Part shown: in pieces, positions 20,812 to 30,631 of the stretch
How positions within the stretch are numbered: position 1 is the stretch's first letter
How the letters are laid out: the number at the start of each line of letters is the position of its first letter
NCBI RefSeq assembly: GCF_023856365.1
Contig: NC_064553.1
Coordinates: forward strand, 19,431,453-19,495,452
Length of the DNA: 64,000 nucleotides
Direction of reading: 5' to 3'
Source of the DNA: Brienomyrus brachyistius
Lineage: Eukaryota > Chordata > Actinopteri > Osteoglossiformes > Mormyridae
The notes under the pieces: model-generated
Database searches by the model: none
Told to the model about the DNA's origin: nothing
Seen by the model: only the letters and a program-made list of their open reading frames with translations
Made by a program: the position numbers and the translations under genes

Positions 20812-21438
20812 TTACTCGGCGAGGTTCCCTACCATCGATAGCAGATCATTTAGATCGATCTCGCCTCGAAAATGTATAGCTATGCTATTGGTTACTGAAT
20901 CACCCTGCAGTTCAACCTGTATGATATCTCCCGGCCCCACTAAAGTGTTCACTCTGTCCACCAAATTTCTGAATGTCTGTATCACAGACCTGTAGATGTC
21001 TATTATGTCATTATGCTCATTTTTGTCAAAATGAAAGTGCTTCCTTATTTCCGTGTTGTTAAACTGTGGTCGGTGTATTACATTAACACCTCCAACAGCA
21101 TCATCAGCATCACCCCGGCCTTGTTGTTGCCGCACATTATCGACGTCCATAATTTCTAGAACTACCTCCACCGCACCAGCTCCGTCATCATTTAAGTCAT
21201 TTAATAAGGCTTGTAAGATGGGGTTAAATTCACCCAGCGGCTCGCCATATAGTTCTGGAATCATCCGATGCAGTTCAGAGTGCATGGCCAGTCCGTCATC
21301 TGCATCAAGCATTTCAACATCTGTGTCCAGTCTGCTGTCACCCCTAGCATCAGGCACAGCCATGTAGTCATCAGCCATTTCCACATTCATCGCCATATGT
21401 GCATTTGGTGACCACCCATCTACATTTCCTATAGCCAC
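20812..21438 (-). CDS. acidic open frame upstream of polB (possible polB leader or separate gene)
   Basis: A 208-aa uninterrupted frame. Residues 1-115 are strongly acidic and repetitive (DVEMLDADDGLAMHSELHRM, GEFNPILQALLNDLNDDGAG). The second half is a regular fold-like stretch ending FRGEIDLNDLLSMVGNLAE. It lies on the same strand and immediately upstream of the polymerase remnant, with a stop and 22 bp between. In related elements polB can carry a long poorly conserved N-terminal leader, so this is either that leader or an independent small gene. Further upstream (21440-21600) the same strand contains a decayed second copy of the DDG...M and EIIPFLHVLINN-like pattern, so the acidic part is an internal repeat. 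It is cut off at 21612 by a CR1-like LINE. No function assigned. Confidence 0.45.
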   Translation of the reverse strand: MAIGNVDGWSPNAHMAMNVEMADDYMAVPDARGDSRLDTDVEMLDADDGLAMHSELHRMIPELYGEPLGEFNPILQALLNDLNDDGAGAVEVVLEIMDVDNVRQQQGRGDADDAVGGVNVIHRPQFNNTEIRKHFHFDKNEHNDIIDIYRSVIQTFRNLVDRVNTLVGPGDIIQVELQGDSVTNSIAIHFRGEIDLNDLLSMVGNLAE

Positions 21439-21611
21439 CCCGTATTAACATAGTCCATAGCATCTACCATTTCATCAGTAGTGTTCTCATTTAAATTTAT
21501 TATTTATTAAGACGTGCAAGAAGGGGATAATTTCAGCCGGTGGCTGGTCATTCAGTTCATCAATCAGCCGAAGCAGATCATCGGCATTTCACCATCGTCA
21601 TCGTCATTTAT

Positions 21612-23145
21612 ATAAGAACATAAGAACTATACAAACGAGAGTAGGCCATTCGGCCCATCAAGCTCGCTTGGGGAGAACTAAACTAATAGCTCAGAGTCGT
21701 TAAAATCTTATCTAGCTCTGATTTAAAGGAACCCAAGGATTCAGCTTGCACTACATTATCAGGAAGGCTATTCCATACTCTGACTACACGCTGTGTAAAG
21801 AAGTGCTTCCTTAAATCCAGCTTGAAATGTTCTCCCGCTAATTTCCACCTATGGCCACGAGTTCATGTATTTAAACTAATGCTGAAGTAACTATTTGGTT
21901 GAACAGCATCCAAACCTGTTAGAATCTTATATACCTGGATCATGTCCCCCCTCAGTCTCCTTTGCTTGAGACTGAACAGATTTAGCTCAAGTAACCGTTC
22001 CTTATATGACATTCCTCTAAGACCAGGAATCATTTTTGTGGCCCTGCGCTGCACCTTTTCTAAGGCCACAATGTCCTTTTTAAGATATGGTGACCAAACC
22101 TGCACACAATATTCTAGGTGAGGTCTCACCAAGGAATTGTATAATCTTAGCATTACCTCCCTTGACTTAAACTCCACACACCTGAAGATATACCCCAACA
22201 TCCTATTGGCCTTTTTTATTGCTTCCCCACACTGGCGAGAATGGGATATGGAAGCATCAACATACACACCAAGGTCTTTCTCATGATCAGCTACCTTTAT
22301 TTCAGTGACACCCATGAAATACCTGTACTTTATATTTCTGCTCCCTAGATGGAGTACCTTACATTTATCGACGTTAAATTTCATCTGCCAGGTATCGGCC
22401 CAGTCACTAATTAAATCAAGATCCCGCTGTAGCTGCTGAGCCGCTAATTCAGTATCTGCTACACCACTGACCTTGGTGTCATCTGCAAATTTCACCAGTT
22501 TACTATATATATTGGTATCCATATCATTTATGTAAATTAGGAACAACAGTGGTCCTAAAATCGAACCCTGCGGTACCCCACTATGAACGCAAGCCCACTG
22601 TGACATTGTGCCTCTTATAACTACTCGCTGTTTCCTATCTGTTAACCAGTTATCAATCCAGGTCGCTACGGTACCTAAAATACCTGTCGCTTTGAGTTTA
22701 AGTAGGAGCCTCTTGTGGGGGACAACATCAAAAGCCTTTTGGAAATCTAAGTAGATGACATCATAGGCCTTCTTATCATCAACTTCCTGAGTAGCTTCCT
22801 CAAAAAACTCCAACAGATTTGTTAAACAGGATCTACCTCTCCTAAATCCATGCTGGCTATCCTGCAAAATGTTATTGGAGTCCAGGTAATCTACCATTTT
22901 CTCTTTGATTATAGCCTCCATAACTTTACCAGTTATACAAGTTAGACTGATTGGCCTATAGTTAGACAAATTACTTCTATCCCCTTTTTTGAAAATGGGC
23001 GTTATGAAGGCGTGCTTCCAATCAGAAGGTACCACACCTTCAGATAAGGATTTTTGAAACAGTAAAGTTAAGGGTCGGCAAATAATATCCCTCATCTCTT
23101 TTAACACTATAGGTAAGATGCCATCTGGACCCTGTGATTTATTTA
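21612..23145 (-). mobile_element. CR1-like LINE, copy 2, with open 414-aa reverse transcriptase
   Basis: The minus strand, from about 23145 to the tail at 21612-21635 (copies of the ATAAGAAC complement), is one insertion. The open frame 21863-23107 (414 aa) contains RT blocks in order: PIFKKGDRSNLSNYRPISL, GFRRGRSC, YLDFQKAFDVVPH, SGVPQGSILGPLLFLIYIND, the catalytic box FADD, and the CR1 C-terminal region through YKILTGLDAVQPNSYF. Just upstream, INKSQGPDGI is readable before an interruption, so the endonuclease part is missing. The frame stops at 21863, short of the family's end, because of a small change near 21860. It inserted into the Polinton remnant and is younger than it. Confidence 0.92.
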
Positions 23146-23217
23146 TGCATCCTTATAGATTCCCTGGCCCCATCAAAACTAAACTGCCTCCGTTTTTCAG
23201 ACAAGCCCATGCTTATT

Positions 23218-23620
23218 CTTTAGATCTGATCAGGCAAATCCACCAAAAAATTACACATCTGATCCTGAAACAGGAAAAAAGCTACTTTGAGCCCCTTCAG
23301 CAGCTCATCCCGGGAAACAGCCCCAGCTGAAGAACTCACAACAGGCCACTGCCAAGGTGTTAATGGGTCAATATCCCAATCTTGTGTCATCTGCGGGGGT
23401 CCCGATAAGGCATGGTCGCTGGATCACCACTTGCAGATTCCCCTTGGCCCGGTGGCATGCTTCGTGTCGTATATCCCTGATACGCTGACTCTGGTTGAAC
23501 AGCCAGTGGACCCTGTATGCTGTCAGTTGAGGATGTTTCCGCTGCTAGATCCTCTTCAATTTTTTCAGCCCCAGCAATCAACAATTCATCATCGGCAGTG
23601 TCTTGGGGTGAAACGGACAA
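23218..23620 (-). pseudogene. unrecognised decayed coding sequence
   Basis: Two minus-strand frames abut. 23387-23620 reads QDTADDELLIAGAEKIEEDL, then PGQGESASGDPATMPYRDPRR. After a stop and frame shift near 23380, a second frame reads DPLTPWQWPVVSSSAGAVSR, then DELLKGLKVAFFLFQDQMCN and FLVDLPDQI, ending at about 23219. Codon use and composition look protein-coding, but I do not recognise the product. With the LINE removed, it lies upstream of the acidic frame 20812-21438 on the same strand, so it may be another Polinton gene. Confidence 0.35.
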
Positions 23621-23710
23621 AATCAGTCTTTAAGCATTTCATACAGAAAAATCAACAACATGAGTAAGCAATAGTGTTAAACTGTTTTATTTCTTAAACC
23701 TTTTTATACT

Positions 23711-23766
23711 TAATTATTATAACCAGGGTTAAATTAATGGCTTTTATTCCTTGTTTACGGCATTAG
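23711..23766. repeat. direct repeat, left copy
   Basis: About 55 bp starting TAATTATTATAACCAGGGTT and running through TTTTATTCCTTGTTTAC. A copy with a few mismatches is at 24340-24394. The 570 bp between is AT-rich, with no gene. Possibly decayed ends of a short element or a local duplication. Confidence 0.6.
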
Positions 23767-24339
23767 TGGCTCAGCTGTTTTTCGAGCCATTATAGAGACT
23801 GAAACACATGTTTAGACTCTTCCTCATTTCTTGTCTAAATGATTTATAGCACATTCATTTAAAATTTAAATTAAAAATATCACTATAACAAAAAAGTTAA
23901 ATGTGGCCTAAATTATTGCCTGTTGTCCGTTCCTACACACGCCCCACCACTGCTCGTGTGATAAGAAAACACCCCCTCTGCCTATCTATACTGTCATGTA
24001 ACGGTATAGCGTGCATCAATATTCAGTAAAAAAGCTACCCTATATAATTTCGGCCTAAAATTTGATGAACACATTTTCATAAATTTTTTTAGAAAATATC
24101 ACATCTGTTTAAAATACACCGTTAACAAACACGATTAATGTTTTACCCCCTGCATTTATTAATATATCCAAGGCATTATTCTACCAAGGTTTTTAAAATG
24201 TTTTTGATGTATGTTCCTAAATACCGCTCACTAGTTCCTACCACTATTAAATGTAATGAAATAAACCGGGGCATCTTGTTTAAAATAAAACTAACAAAAT
24301 ACAACTAAATTGTTTTAATATTTTCAATATTTTCTATAT

Positions 24340-24394
24340 TTAATTATTATAACAAGGGTTAATTTAATGATTTTTATTCCTTGTTTACAACATT
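24340..24394. repeat. direct repeat, right copy
   Basis: Matches 23711-23766 in the same orientation. The copy ends just before the second LINE's endonuclease fragment. Confidence 0.6.
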
Positions 24395-24399
24395 ACGAA

Positions 24400-24592
24400 C
24401 ACCAGTTTGGAGCATCCAACCTTCTTGGAGACCTTGGAGGGGGTCCTGGAAGATTAATCTTCTGGGGATTTTATTATTCTTCTGGGGGATTTTAATGCTC
24501 ACGTGGACAGTGAACCCTGGAAGGGTGTGATTGGGAAGAATAGCCTGCCTGATCATAATCCAAGTGGTGATCTGTTATTTGTAGGGCATGTG
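24400..24592 (+). pseudogene. LINE (second family) endonuclease fragment
   Basis: The plus-strand translation around 24470-24590 reads [20 protein letters not shown], then [13 protein letters not shown]. This is the GDFNAHVG....WRGVIG.......NPSG block of an APE-type LINE endonuclease. The continuation of the same LINE appears after 25010, so the CR1 fragment lies inside it. Confidence 0.7.
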
Positions 24593-25005
24593 TTGTATGT
24601 TGATGCTTCCATGTCCCATTCTCGCCAGTGTGGGGAAGCAATAAAAAAGGCCTATAGAATGTTGGTTTAAATCTCTAGGTGTGTGGAGTTTAAGACAAGG
24701 GAAGTGATGCTACAATCATATGATTCCTTGGTAAGACCCCACATAGAATATTGTGTGCAGGTTTGATCACCATACCTTAAGACAGACATTGCTGCCTTAG
24801 AAAAGGTGCAACGTAGGGCTACGAGAATGATTCCTGGTCTTAGAGGAATGTCTTATGAGGAGAGGTTCGCTGAGCTGAATCAGTTTAGCCTCGAGCAAAG
24901 GAGACTAAGGGGGGACATGATCCAGGTATATAAGATTCTAACAGGTCTGGATGCTGTTCAGCCAAATGGTTATTTCAACATTAGTTTAAATACTAGAACT
25001 TGTGG
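24593..25005 (+). mobile_element. CR1-like LINE fragment, copy 4 (nested)
   Basis: Shares the CR1-like RT C-terminal sequence of copies 1-3 ([18 protein letters not shown]..., RPHIEYCVQV, then KVQRRATRMIPGLRGMSYEE in the open frame from 24806). It is more diverged, with several stops, and both ends are truncated. It sits between the endonuclease and linker parts of another LINE. Confidence 0.82.
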
Positions 25006-25900
25006 AAAAATAAGTGGAAAAATGCCAGATAGACCTGGTAGACCGAAACACGGGTGTGTGGGAGCGTCTGGCGGAGGCCCCTGTCCAGAAGATCTCCAAC
25101 TCACGCCTCCAGTAAAACTTGTCTTCTCTCCCAAGGGAGTCAGGGGACATGGAGTCTGAGTGGGTCATGTTCTGGGACTCCACTGCTGAGGCGGCAATGT
25201 GGAGCTGTGGCTGTAAGATTATTGGTGCCAGTTGTGGCAGCAATTCCCGAATCTGGTGGTGGACATCAGTGGTGAAGGGAGCTATCAGGCTGAAGAAGGA
25301 GGCCTGAAGGGCTTGTTTAGATGGTGGAACTCTGGAAGCAGCAGACAGGTACTGGCAGTCAAAGTGGAAAGCAGCTCTGGTGGTTGCTGAGGCAAAAATT
25401 CAGGTGTGTGAGGAGTTTGGTGAGGCTATGGAGAAGGACTTTCGGTCAGCCTTGGAAAGGTTCTGGCATCCATCCATCCATTGTCTTCCAGTTACTGTCA
25501 GGTAACTCAGGAGGGGGAAGCAGGGTGTCAGCATGGAGAACTGTTGACCTCAACTTGGGATATAGTTAGGCGGTGGAAGGAATATTTTGTGGATCTCCAA
25601 AATGCTCTTGATGTTGTGGGGCTGTGTTGGTTGACACGCCTCTTCAACATTGTGTGGACATCAGGGAGAGTACCTTTGGATTGGCCAACTGGGGTGAGAG
25701 TCCCAATCTCTAAGTAAAGGGACCAGAAGATGCGTTCCAACTTTAGGGGGATCACACTCATCAGCCTCCTTGGGAAGGTGTATGCCAGGGTTCTGGATAG
25801 GAGGGTCCACCCGTTGGTCGAACCTCAGATCCAGGAGAAGCAATGCGAATTCTGTGCTGGTTGCGGAACAAGGATACTGGAGGGCTCATGGGAGTGTGCC
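25006..25900 (+). pseudogene. LINE (second family) linker and RT start, decayed
   Basis: Plus-strand pieces in several frames read, in order, RPGRPKHGCV..., LTPPVKLVFSPKGVRGHGV, ESEWVMFWDSTAEAAMWSCG, WDIVRRWKEYFVDLQNALDV and VGLCWLTRLFNIVWTSGRVP. They continue with NFRGITLISLLGKVYARVLD and EPQIQEKQCEFCAGCGTRIL. The last are RT motifs 1-2 (NYRGITLLSLPGKVYARVLERR; E.Q.GFRPGRGT) of a LINE family very common in teleosts. Many frame changes and stops, so inactive. Confidence 0.78.
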
Positions 25901-26158
25901 CAACTTTGCAATTTTAATTATTATTCCTTTTATAGATTCTTTTAGACATGTTTAAAAATCAGTTTAAAGTTTTATCTCTGCTGCTTTTGCATGAACAACA
26001 CGTGCATCCTTTGAGACAATTGTAATCATTTTCATCCTTGCTGTTTAAATCACTTGAAGATGGAATTTAGAGAAATTTATGAGCTCTTTTTCTGATTTAT
26101 AAATACCCCAATATTTATTACAACAAAATAACATTGCTATATTTATAACAAAATCACA

Positions 26159-26540
26159 TTGCTAGGACAGCTATATGTGTGCTGTATTATTAGAATATTC
26201 AACAAAATGTTCTTTCTCATCTTTTCTTTCAATTCGGATCTTTCCATTGTATATGTTCTCACGACCAAACTGCATTTTTTTTTAACTTTTTTTTTTACAT
26301 TATTTTCTGATTTTGAAACGTTGAATGTTTCAAGGCAGCGTTTGTATTGTGTTTCAGAGGCAGGCTATTTGCATAACCAATCAACAAAGAAAGTGTTTCA
26401 AGTCCCACCTCAAAGTACTGAAGTACCAAAGAAGTACCCCAGCTGGTTTAACACTTTCGGTACTGGAAGTTTTGGTAGTGGTACTTGATTGGAAAAATGA
26501 AAGTACCGAAAGAGCCATACTAAAAGTACCGTACTTGGTG
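26159..26540. repeat. insertion-like AT-rich stretch with AGTACC repeats
   Basis: This sits between the RT start (ending about 25900) and RT end (from about 26545) of the second LINE. 26415-26540 is rich in AGTACCGAA/GGTACT words in both orientations (for example CAAAGTACTGAAGTACC and AAAAGTACCGTACTTGG), like a small palindromic transposon. A related GGTACCACAAAAGTACCGAA lies at about 40826. Confidence 0.4.
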
Positions 26541-26542
26541 CA

Positions 26543-27130
26543 GTGGAGAAGCACCCAAAGTCTGAAGCCATGGTTCTTGACCGAGAAAAGGGTGGATTGT
26601 TGGGGGATGAAATACTGTCTCAAGCAGAGAAGTTTAAATATCTTGTAGTCTTGTTCACGAGTCAGGGAAGAAGGGAGTGGGAGATCGACAGACTGATTGG
26701 TGCAATGTTGGCAGTAATGTGCACGTTGTACCATTCTGTTTTGATGAAAAGGGAGCTGAGCCGGAAGATAAAGCTCTCAATTTACCGGTCAATCTATGAT
26801 TTTACCCTCACCTATCATCAGGAGCTTTGCCTAGTGACCAAAAGAGTGAGATTGCAGATACAAGTGGCCGAAATGAGTTTCCTCTGCAGGGTGGCTGGAC
26901 TCAGCCTTAGAGATAGGGTGAGGAGCTCAAACATTCGGGAGGGGCTCAAGGTAGAGCTGCTGCTCCTCTGCATGGAAAGTAGCCAGATGAGGTGGTTCAG
27001 GCATCTATCTAGGATACGTCCTGGTTGGCTCACTAGAGAGGTGTTTCAAGCATGTCCAATTGGGAGGACATGGGTTAATGATAAACTAGAGTGTTACTTA
27101 TCATGGAAATACAGTATGCACCTTTCATAA
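26543..27130 (+). pseudogene. LINE (second family) RT C-terminal region
   Basis: A 195-aa open frame with KSEAMVLDREKGG, AEKFKYLVVLFTSQGRREWE, KRELSRKIKLSIYRSIY, EMSFLCRVAGLSLRDRVRSS, RWFRHLSRIRPGWLTREVFQ and ACPIGR. This is the conserved C-terminal half of the same LINE family as 25006-25900. The catalytic FADD portion that should lie between has been lost or replaced by the 25.9-26.5 kb stretch. Confidence 0.82.
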
Positions 27131-27430
27131 CACCTAGAGGTCTACAGTTAAAGCCAAGTGAAGAACTCAATCTACTCGTTAAATAGTTAGGATCTGACTC
27201 AGCTGCGCAAGTAAGAAAAATAATATTGATGCATATCAGATATTCAGGTGTCACACTTAACATGCTCTGGCAGAGGTTAGGGAAGTGTTATGTATCAGTT
27301 AAAGTAATAAAATAAGCTTTGTTTCAAAAGCTGAAGAGCTTCTCAAAGATCATCAACAAGTAGCTCCAATGTCTCAGGGACCTAGCAGATTTACTCCTTG
27401 AACTCGAATCATCCAAAGCTGAAGCTTACT

Positions 27431-27530
27431 TACAGGGCAGCATGTGGCTCAGTGGGCTGCACGTGTAATCTGAAGGTCACTGGTTCAAACCCAGCCTCAG
27501 CATATCTGCCCTTAACCTCTTGCTCCTTGG
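27431..27530 (+). repeat. tRNA-derived SINE head (second type)
   Basis: GGGCAGCATGTGGCTCAGTG begins the unit. A-box TGGCTCAGTGG and B-box GGTTCAAACCC are separated by about 40 bp, fitting Pol III promoter boxes. The 3' end is not clear because BEL/Pao sequence resumes at about 27535. Confidence 0.65.
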
Positions 27531-27534
27531 GCAT

Positions 27535-27715
27535 ACATCAGTCTACACCTTTAAAACATGGTCTGGAGTTTCAGATGTCCAAAGATGGAGAGCTAAAGGA
27601 CTTGTAGTGGAATCCATTGACAGGAAGACACATCTGACCTTCCCCACACTTCTTGAGTGTGACAAACTTCCCAATAATAGGACAGTTCTAATAATAGAAC
27701 TGCCTAATTAGATTA
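27535..27715 (+). pseudogene. BEL/Pao pol fragment (A17 protease-like)
   Basis: The plus-strand translation (27520-27711 frame) has KGLVVESIDRKTHLTFPTLL, then ECDKLPNNRTVLI. This matches the L.VE..DG.T...LPTL.ECD.LP..R.EIPT block of the BEL/Pao A17-like protease region. Short and broken. Confidence 0.6.
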
Positions 27716-27838
27716 TCAGTTGGCGAAAGAGTCCTCACACCTGGATTCAAACGGCTGACCTAAAGGTTATCCCCAAAACCTGCATACAGACACTCCCTTT
27801 GCGGTAGTCACAGTTGGAGTATGTTTGTCGCAAGCTAA

Positions 27839-28290
27839 TTGAAGTCATTCTTTCTTCCAGCACAGAAGCATGTATCAATTTTGCTCATGTGCCACTACCA
27901 TGAGCTAGTTCACCATCAAGGACTCCACTTAACTGAAAGCATCATGAGAACGGGTGATTTGTGTGTCATAGGTAGGAAACGACGCATAAGCATACTTCAT
28001 CAACGTGCAATGTGTAACTTGCAGAAAGCTATATGGAAGGATGGAAACACAGAAGATGGTGAATCTACCATTTTGGAATGCAGACCCACCATTTACTTAC
28101 ATGGAAGTAGCTGTGTTTGGGTCATGGATGATAGCTGCTCATTGTACAAGAGGTCTTGCTACAGGAAAACACTGGGCAGCAATTATGTGCATGAGCACCA
28201 AGGCCATCCATATATAAGGCCTAGAGTCAAAGGACACTTCTTCCTTCCTTTAATTCATAAGGGAAAATTTCGGGTTTTTGGGGAATAACA
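27839..28290 (+). pseudogene. BEL/Pao integrase fragment
   Basis: Two overlapping plus-strand frames (27839-28288 and 28005-28217) together cover the integrase zinc-binding and start of the catalytic region: HYHELVHHQG...HLTESIMRTG, then QCVTCRKLYGRMETQKMVNL, PPFTYMEVAVFG and HWAAIMCMSTKAIHI. The H..H...C..C residues are present. The first catalytic aspartate, expected in the GLD.FGPW block, is changed (EVAVFGSW). It is on the opposite strand to the BEL/Pao copy at 1-3782, so it is a separate insertion. Frameshifted and inactive. Confidence 0.72.
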
Positions 28291-28352
28291 TTCATAATTT
28301 TAAGAAATGCACTTTTTTCCTTTAAATTTGCTGCATGAGTCATTCACTAGTT

Positions 28353-28487
28353 CAGGTCCAGAGAGTAAAAGTCCAGACCAACATTTTGTTTCAACCAACC
28401 AGTTGATCATAACGTATCACATTCACAGAGTACTCAACTGGTTGGTTGAAAAAGCATCCTGGGCTGAACTTTTACTCTCTGGACCTG
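28353..28487. mobile_element. fold-back MITE, 135 bp
   Basis: The first 54 bp (from CAGGTCCAGAGAGTAAAAGT) and the last 54 bp are inverted repeats of each other with scattered mismatches, leaving a spacer of only about 27 bp. The ends are CAGGTCC...GGACCTG. No target duplication could be confirmed. Family unknown, hAT-like by its CAG ends. Confidence 0.75.
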
Positions 28488-29183
28488 AATTACCGAACTC
28501 TGTTAGTGGCAGTGACTAGCAATTGGTTTGGAATAATACATTGCAGCCTACACCGAAAAGCTTATTTGGACTACGTAGTTGATAGGTATTATTATTTTAT
28601 CAGCAATGCATTCTAAACCTTCAGTCCATGCTACTAATAATACTAACATTTCCACATTATCTATTGGTAAAGCATAATTGCTTGTTCATAGAATTGTTTT
28701 GAATGAATAGTGGAAAAAGTGGAAGTATAAGTATATTGATTCATTCTTAAACACAATATCGGTCATTTTCCCTGCCTCGTGCCCATTGCTTCCGGGATAG
28801 ACTCCAGACCCCCCGCAACCCAGTAGGATAAGCGATTTGGAAAATGGATGGATGGATGAGTAATTTTCCCAAAATCATTATTGTAACCTATCTATATGAT
28901 AAGAGACTAAGAATGTACAACTTGACTAAAATGTCAGCTTCGCCTCTGGGATAGTTAATCAGTTGGAGGGTAAGACAATTAACAAAGCAATTGAAGAAAT
29001 TAATTGTTGTAAAGAAAATGAATCTTATTGTACTAATTGATTAACTATTGCGTGTTATTTGCAAAAAGCCGAAAGAATTTAAAACATTTTATTTATTTTT
29101 GTGATATTTGATGTTAAACGTGCAATTGTAGTACTTATTTGGAGGAAATGGTTGAGGGATCATTAAATTAGAGCTATAAATGA
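28488..29183. other. no gene; contains a SINE 3' end
   Basis: AT-rich, apart from the SINE tail at 28768-28857. Confidence 0.5.
28768..28857 (+). repeat. SINE copy B, 3' end only
   Basis: Matches the last 90 bp of the SINE at 6192-6549, from TTCCCTGCCTCGTGCCC to the ATGGATGGATG tail. Confidence 0.8.
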
Positions 29184-29823
29184 CATAAGAACATAAGAAC
29201 TATACAAACGAGAGGAGGCCATTCGGCCCATCAAGCTCGCTTGGGGAGAACTAAACTAATCGCTCAGAGTCGTTAAAATCTTATCTAGCTCTGATTTAAA
29301 GGAACCCAAGGATTCAGCTTGCACTATGTTATCAGGAAGGCTATTCCATACTCTGACTACACGCTGTGTAAAGAAGTGCTTCCTTAAATCCAGCTTAAAT
29401 GTTCTCCCGCTAATTTCCACCTATGGCCACGAGTTCGTGTATTTAAACTAATGCTGAAGTAACTATTTGGTTGAACAGCATCCAAACCTGTTAGAATCTT
29501 ATATACCTGGATCATGTCTCCCCTCAGTCTCCTTTGCTTGAGACTGAACAGATTTAGCTCAAGTAACCGTTCCTCGTATGACATTCCTCTAAGACCAGGA
29601 ATCATTTTTGTGGCCCTGCGCTGCACCTTTTCTAAGGCCACAATGTCCTTTTTAAGATATGGTGACCAAACCTGCACACAATATTCAAGGTGAGGTCTCA
29701 CCAAGGAATTGTATAATCTTAGCATTACCTCCCTGGACTTAAACTCCACACACCTGGAGATATACCCCAACATCCTATTGGCCTTTTTTATTGCTTCCCC
29801 ACACTGGCGAGAGTGGGACATGG
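29184..29823 (-). mobile_element. CR1-like LINE, copy 3
   Basis: The minus-strand open frame 29384-29821 (145 aa) starts [20 protein letters not shown] and follows copy 1 nearly residue for residue to RGHRWKLAGEH, with a 1-2 base loss at about 29396 ending the frame early. The 3' tail (29184-29200) is the complement of TTATGTTC repeats. 5' truncated at about 29823. Confidence 0.9.
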
Positions 29824-30469
29824 ATTTTAATTAACCTAATAAGGTATTATCAAGAGAGAAACAAGACGTCCCACAGGTCTACCCGGATCGGCCGCCTGGA
29901 TCTGAGTGCTGCCATGCAATGGACAATGTCTCCGCACCACACCAGTTCCGATCCCCAACAGGTCTGACCCCATTAGTCCACGTTTTGCTTGTTGCTTAAA
30001 CCATTCAGGACATAACCCCCTTTTCTTGCTTGATGAATTAATTTCGCTTCTTGCATGGCCATCCCTTCTTTTTTGTGTTACACGCAGTACGCGACCATGC
30101 TGATTAAGGGCGAATACATGTAAAAGCCAGTTCAAGGCTATTTCATACTTAACTTTCCTGTGTGTACTTTCGGGCTGTGGATGGTCATGCGCATGGAAGC
30201 TTGTGTTCATATTACAATTGTTACATTTGTCGATGGACGCAGATGGATGTGGTCGGTGCATGAATACAGCACTGATATTCCAGTGGACCAGCAGAGGGCA
30301 GATGTATTTCAACATAACCAAATACAAATGTGACCGGTATGCCTCGCGGTCGCTTATCCCCTCTCTTTCTTCTTCTCTCTGTGTTGTGTAATTTTTTTAT
30401 TTTTTATACGAAAGATGAAGACTCGTGCTGCTGGATGACTGACGGACGTCGTTTATTCCCCTACCGCTG
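29824..30469. other. no recognised gene
   Basis: A long minus-strand frame (29836-30327, 163 aa) exists but shows no family resemblance, no domain and no splice context. I do not call it a gene. Confidence 0.4.
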
Positions 30470-30560
30470 AACACACAAAAGAAATCCATATAGCACAACA
30501 GGAACACGTTGTCACACTTCCTCTCCTCACCCAGGCTTACCGCTGACTCACTGAACCCAC
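30470..30560. repeat. duplicated segment, left copy
   Basis: The 48-bp block CTGAACACACAAAAGAAATC...AACACGTTGTCAC (about 30471-30518) is repeated without a change at about 31132-31179. The following CTCTCCTCACCCAGGCTTACC (about 30521-30542) has a relative at about 31383-31405. Confidence 0.75.
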
Positions 30561-30631
30561 GAACATATACAGGCATAACAGATAAAATAAATATATTATA
30601 ATATATTATAAAATAAATATATTCACCTAAC

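Noticed and set aside
29836..30327. 163-aa minus-strand open frame
   Set aside because: No recognisable domain, no splice or promoter context, and it sits in repeat-rich DNA. Likely chance.
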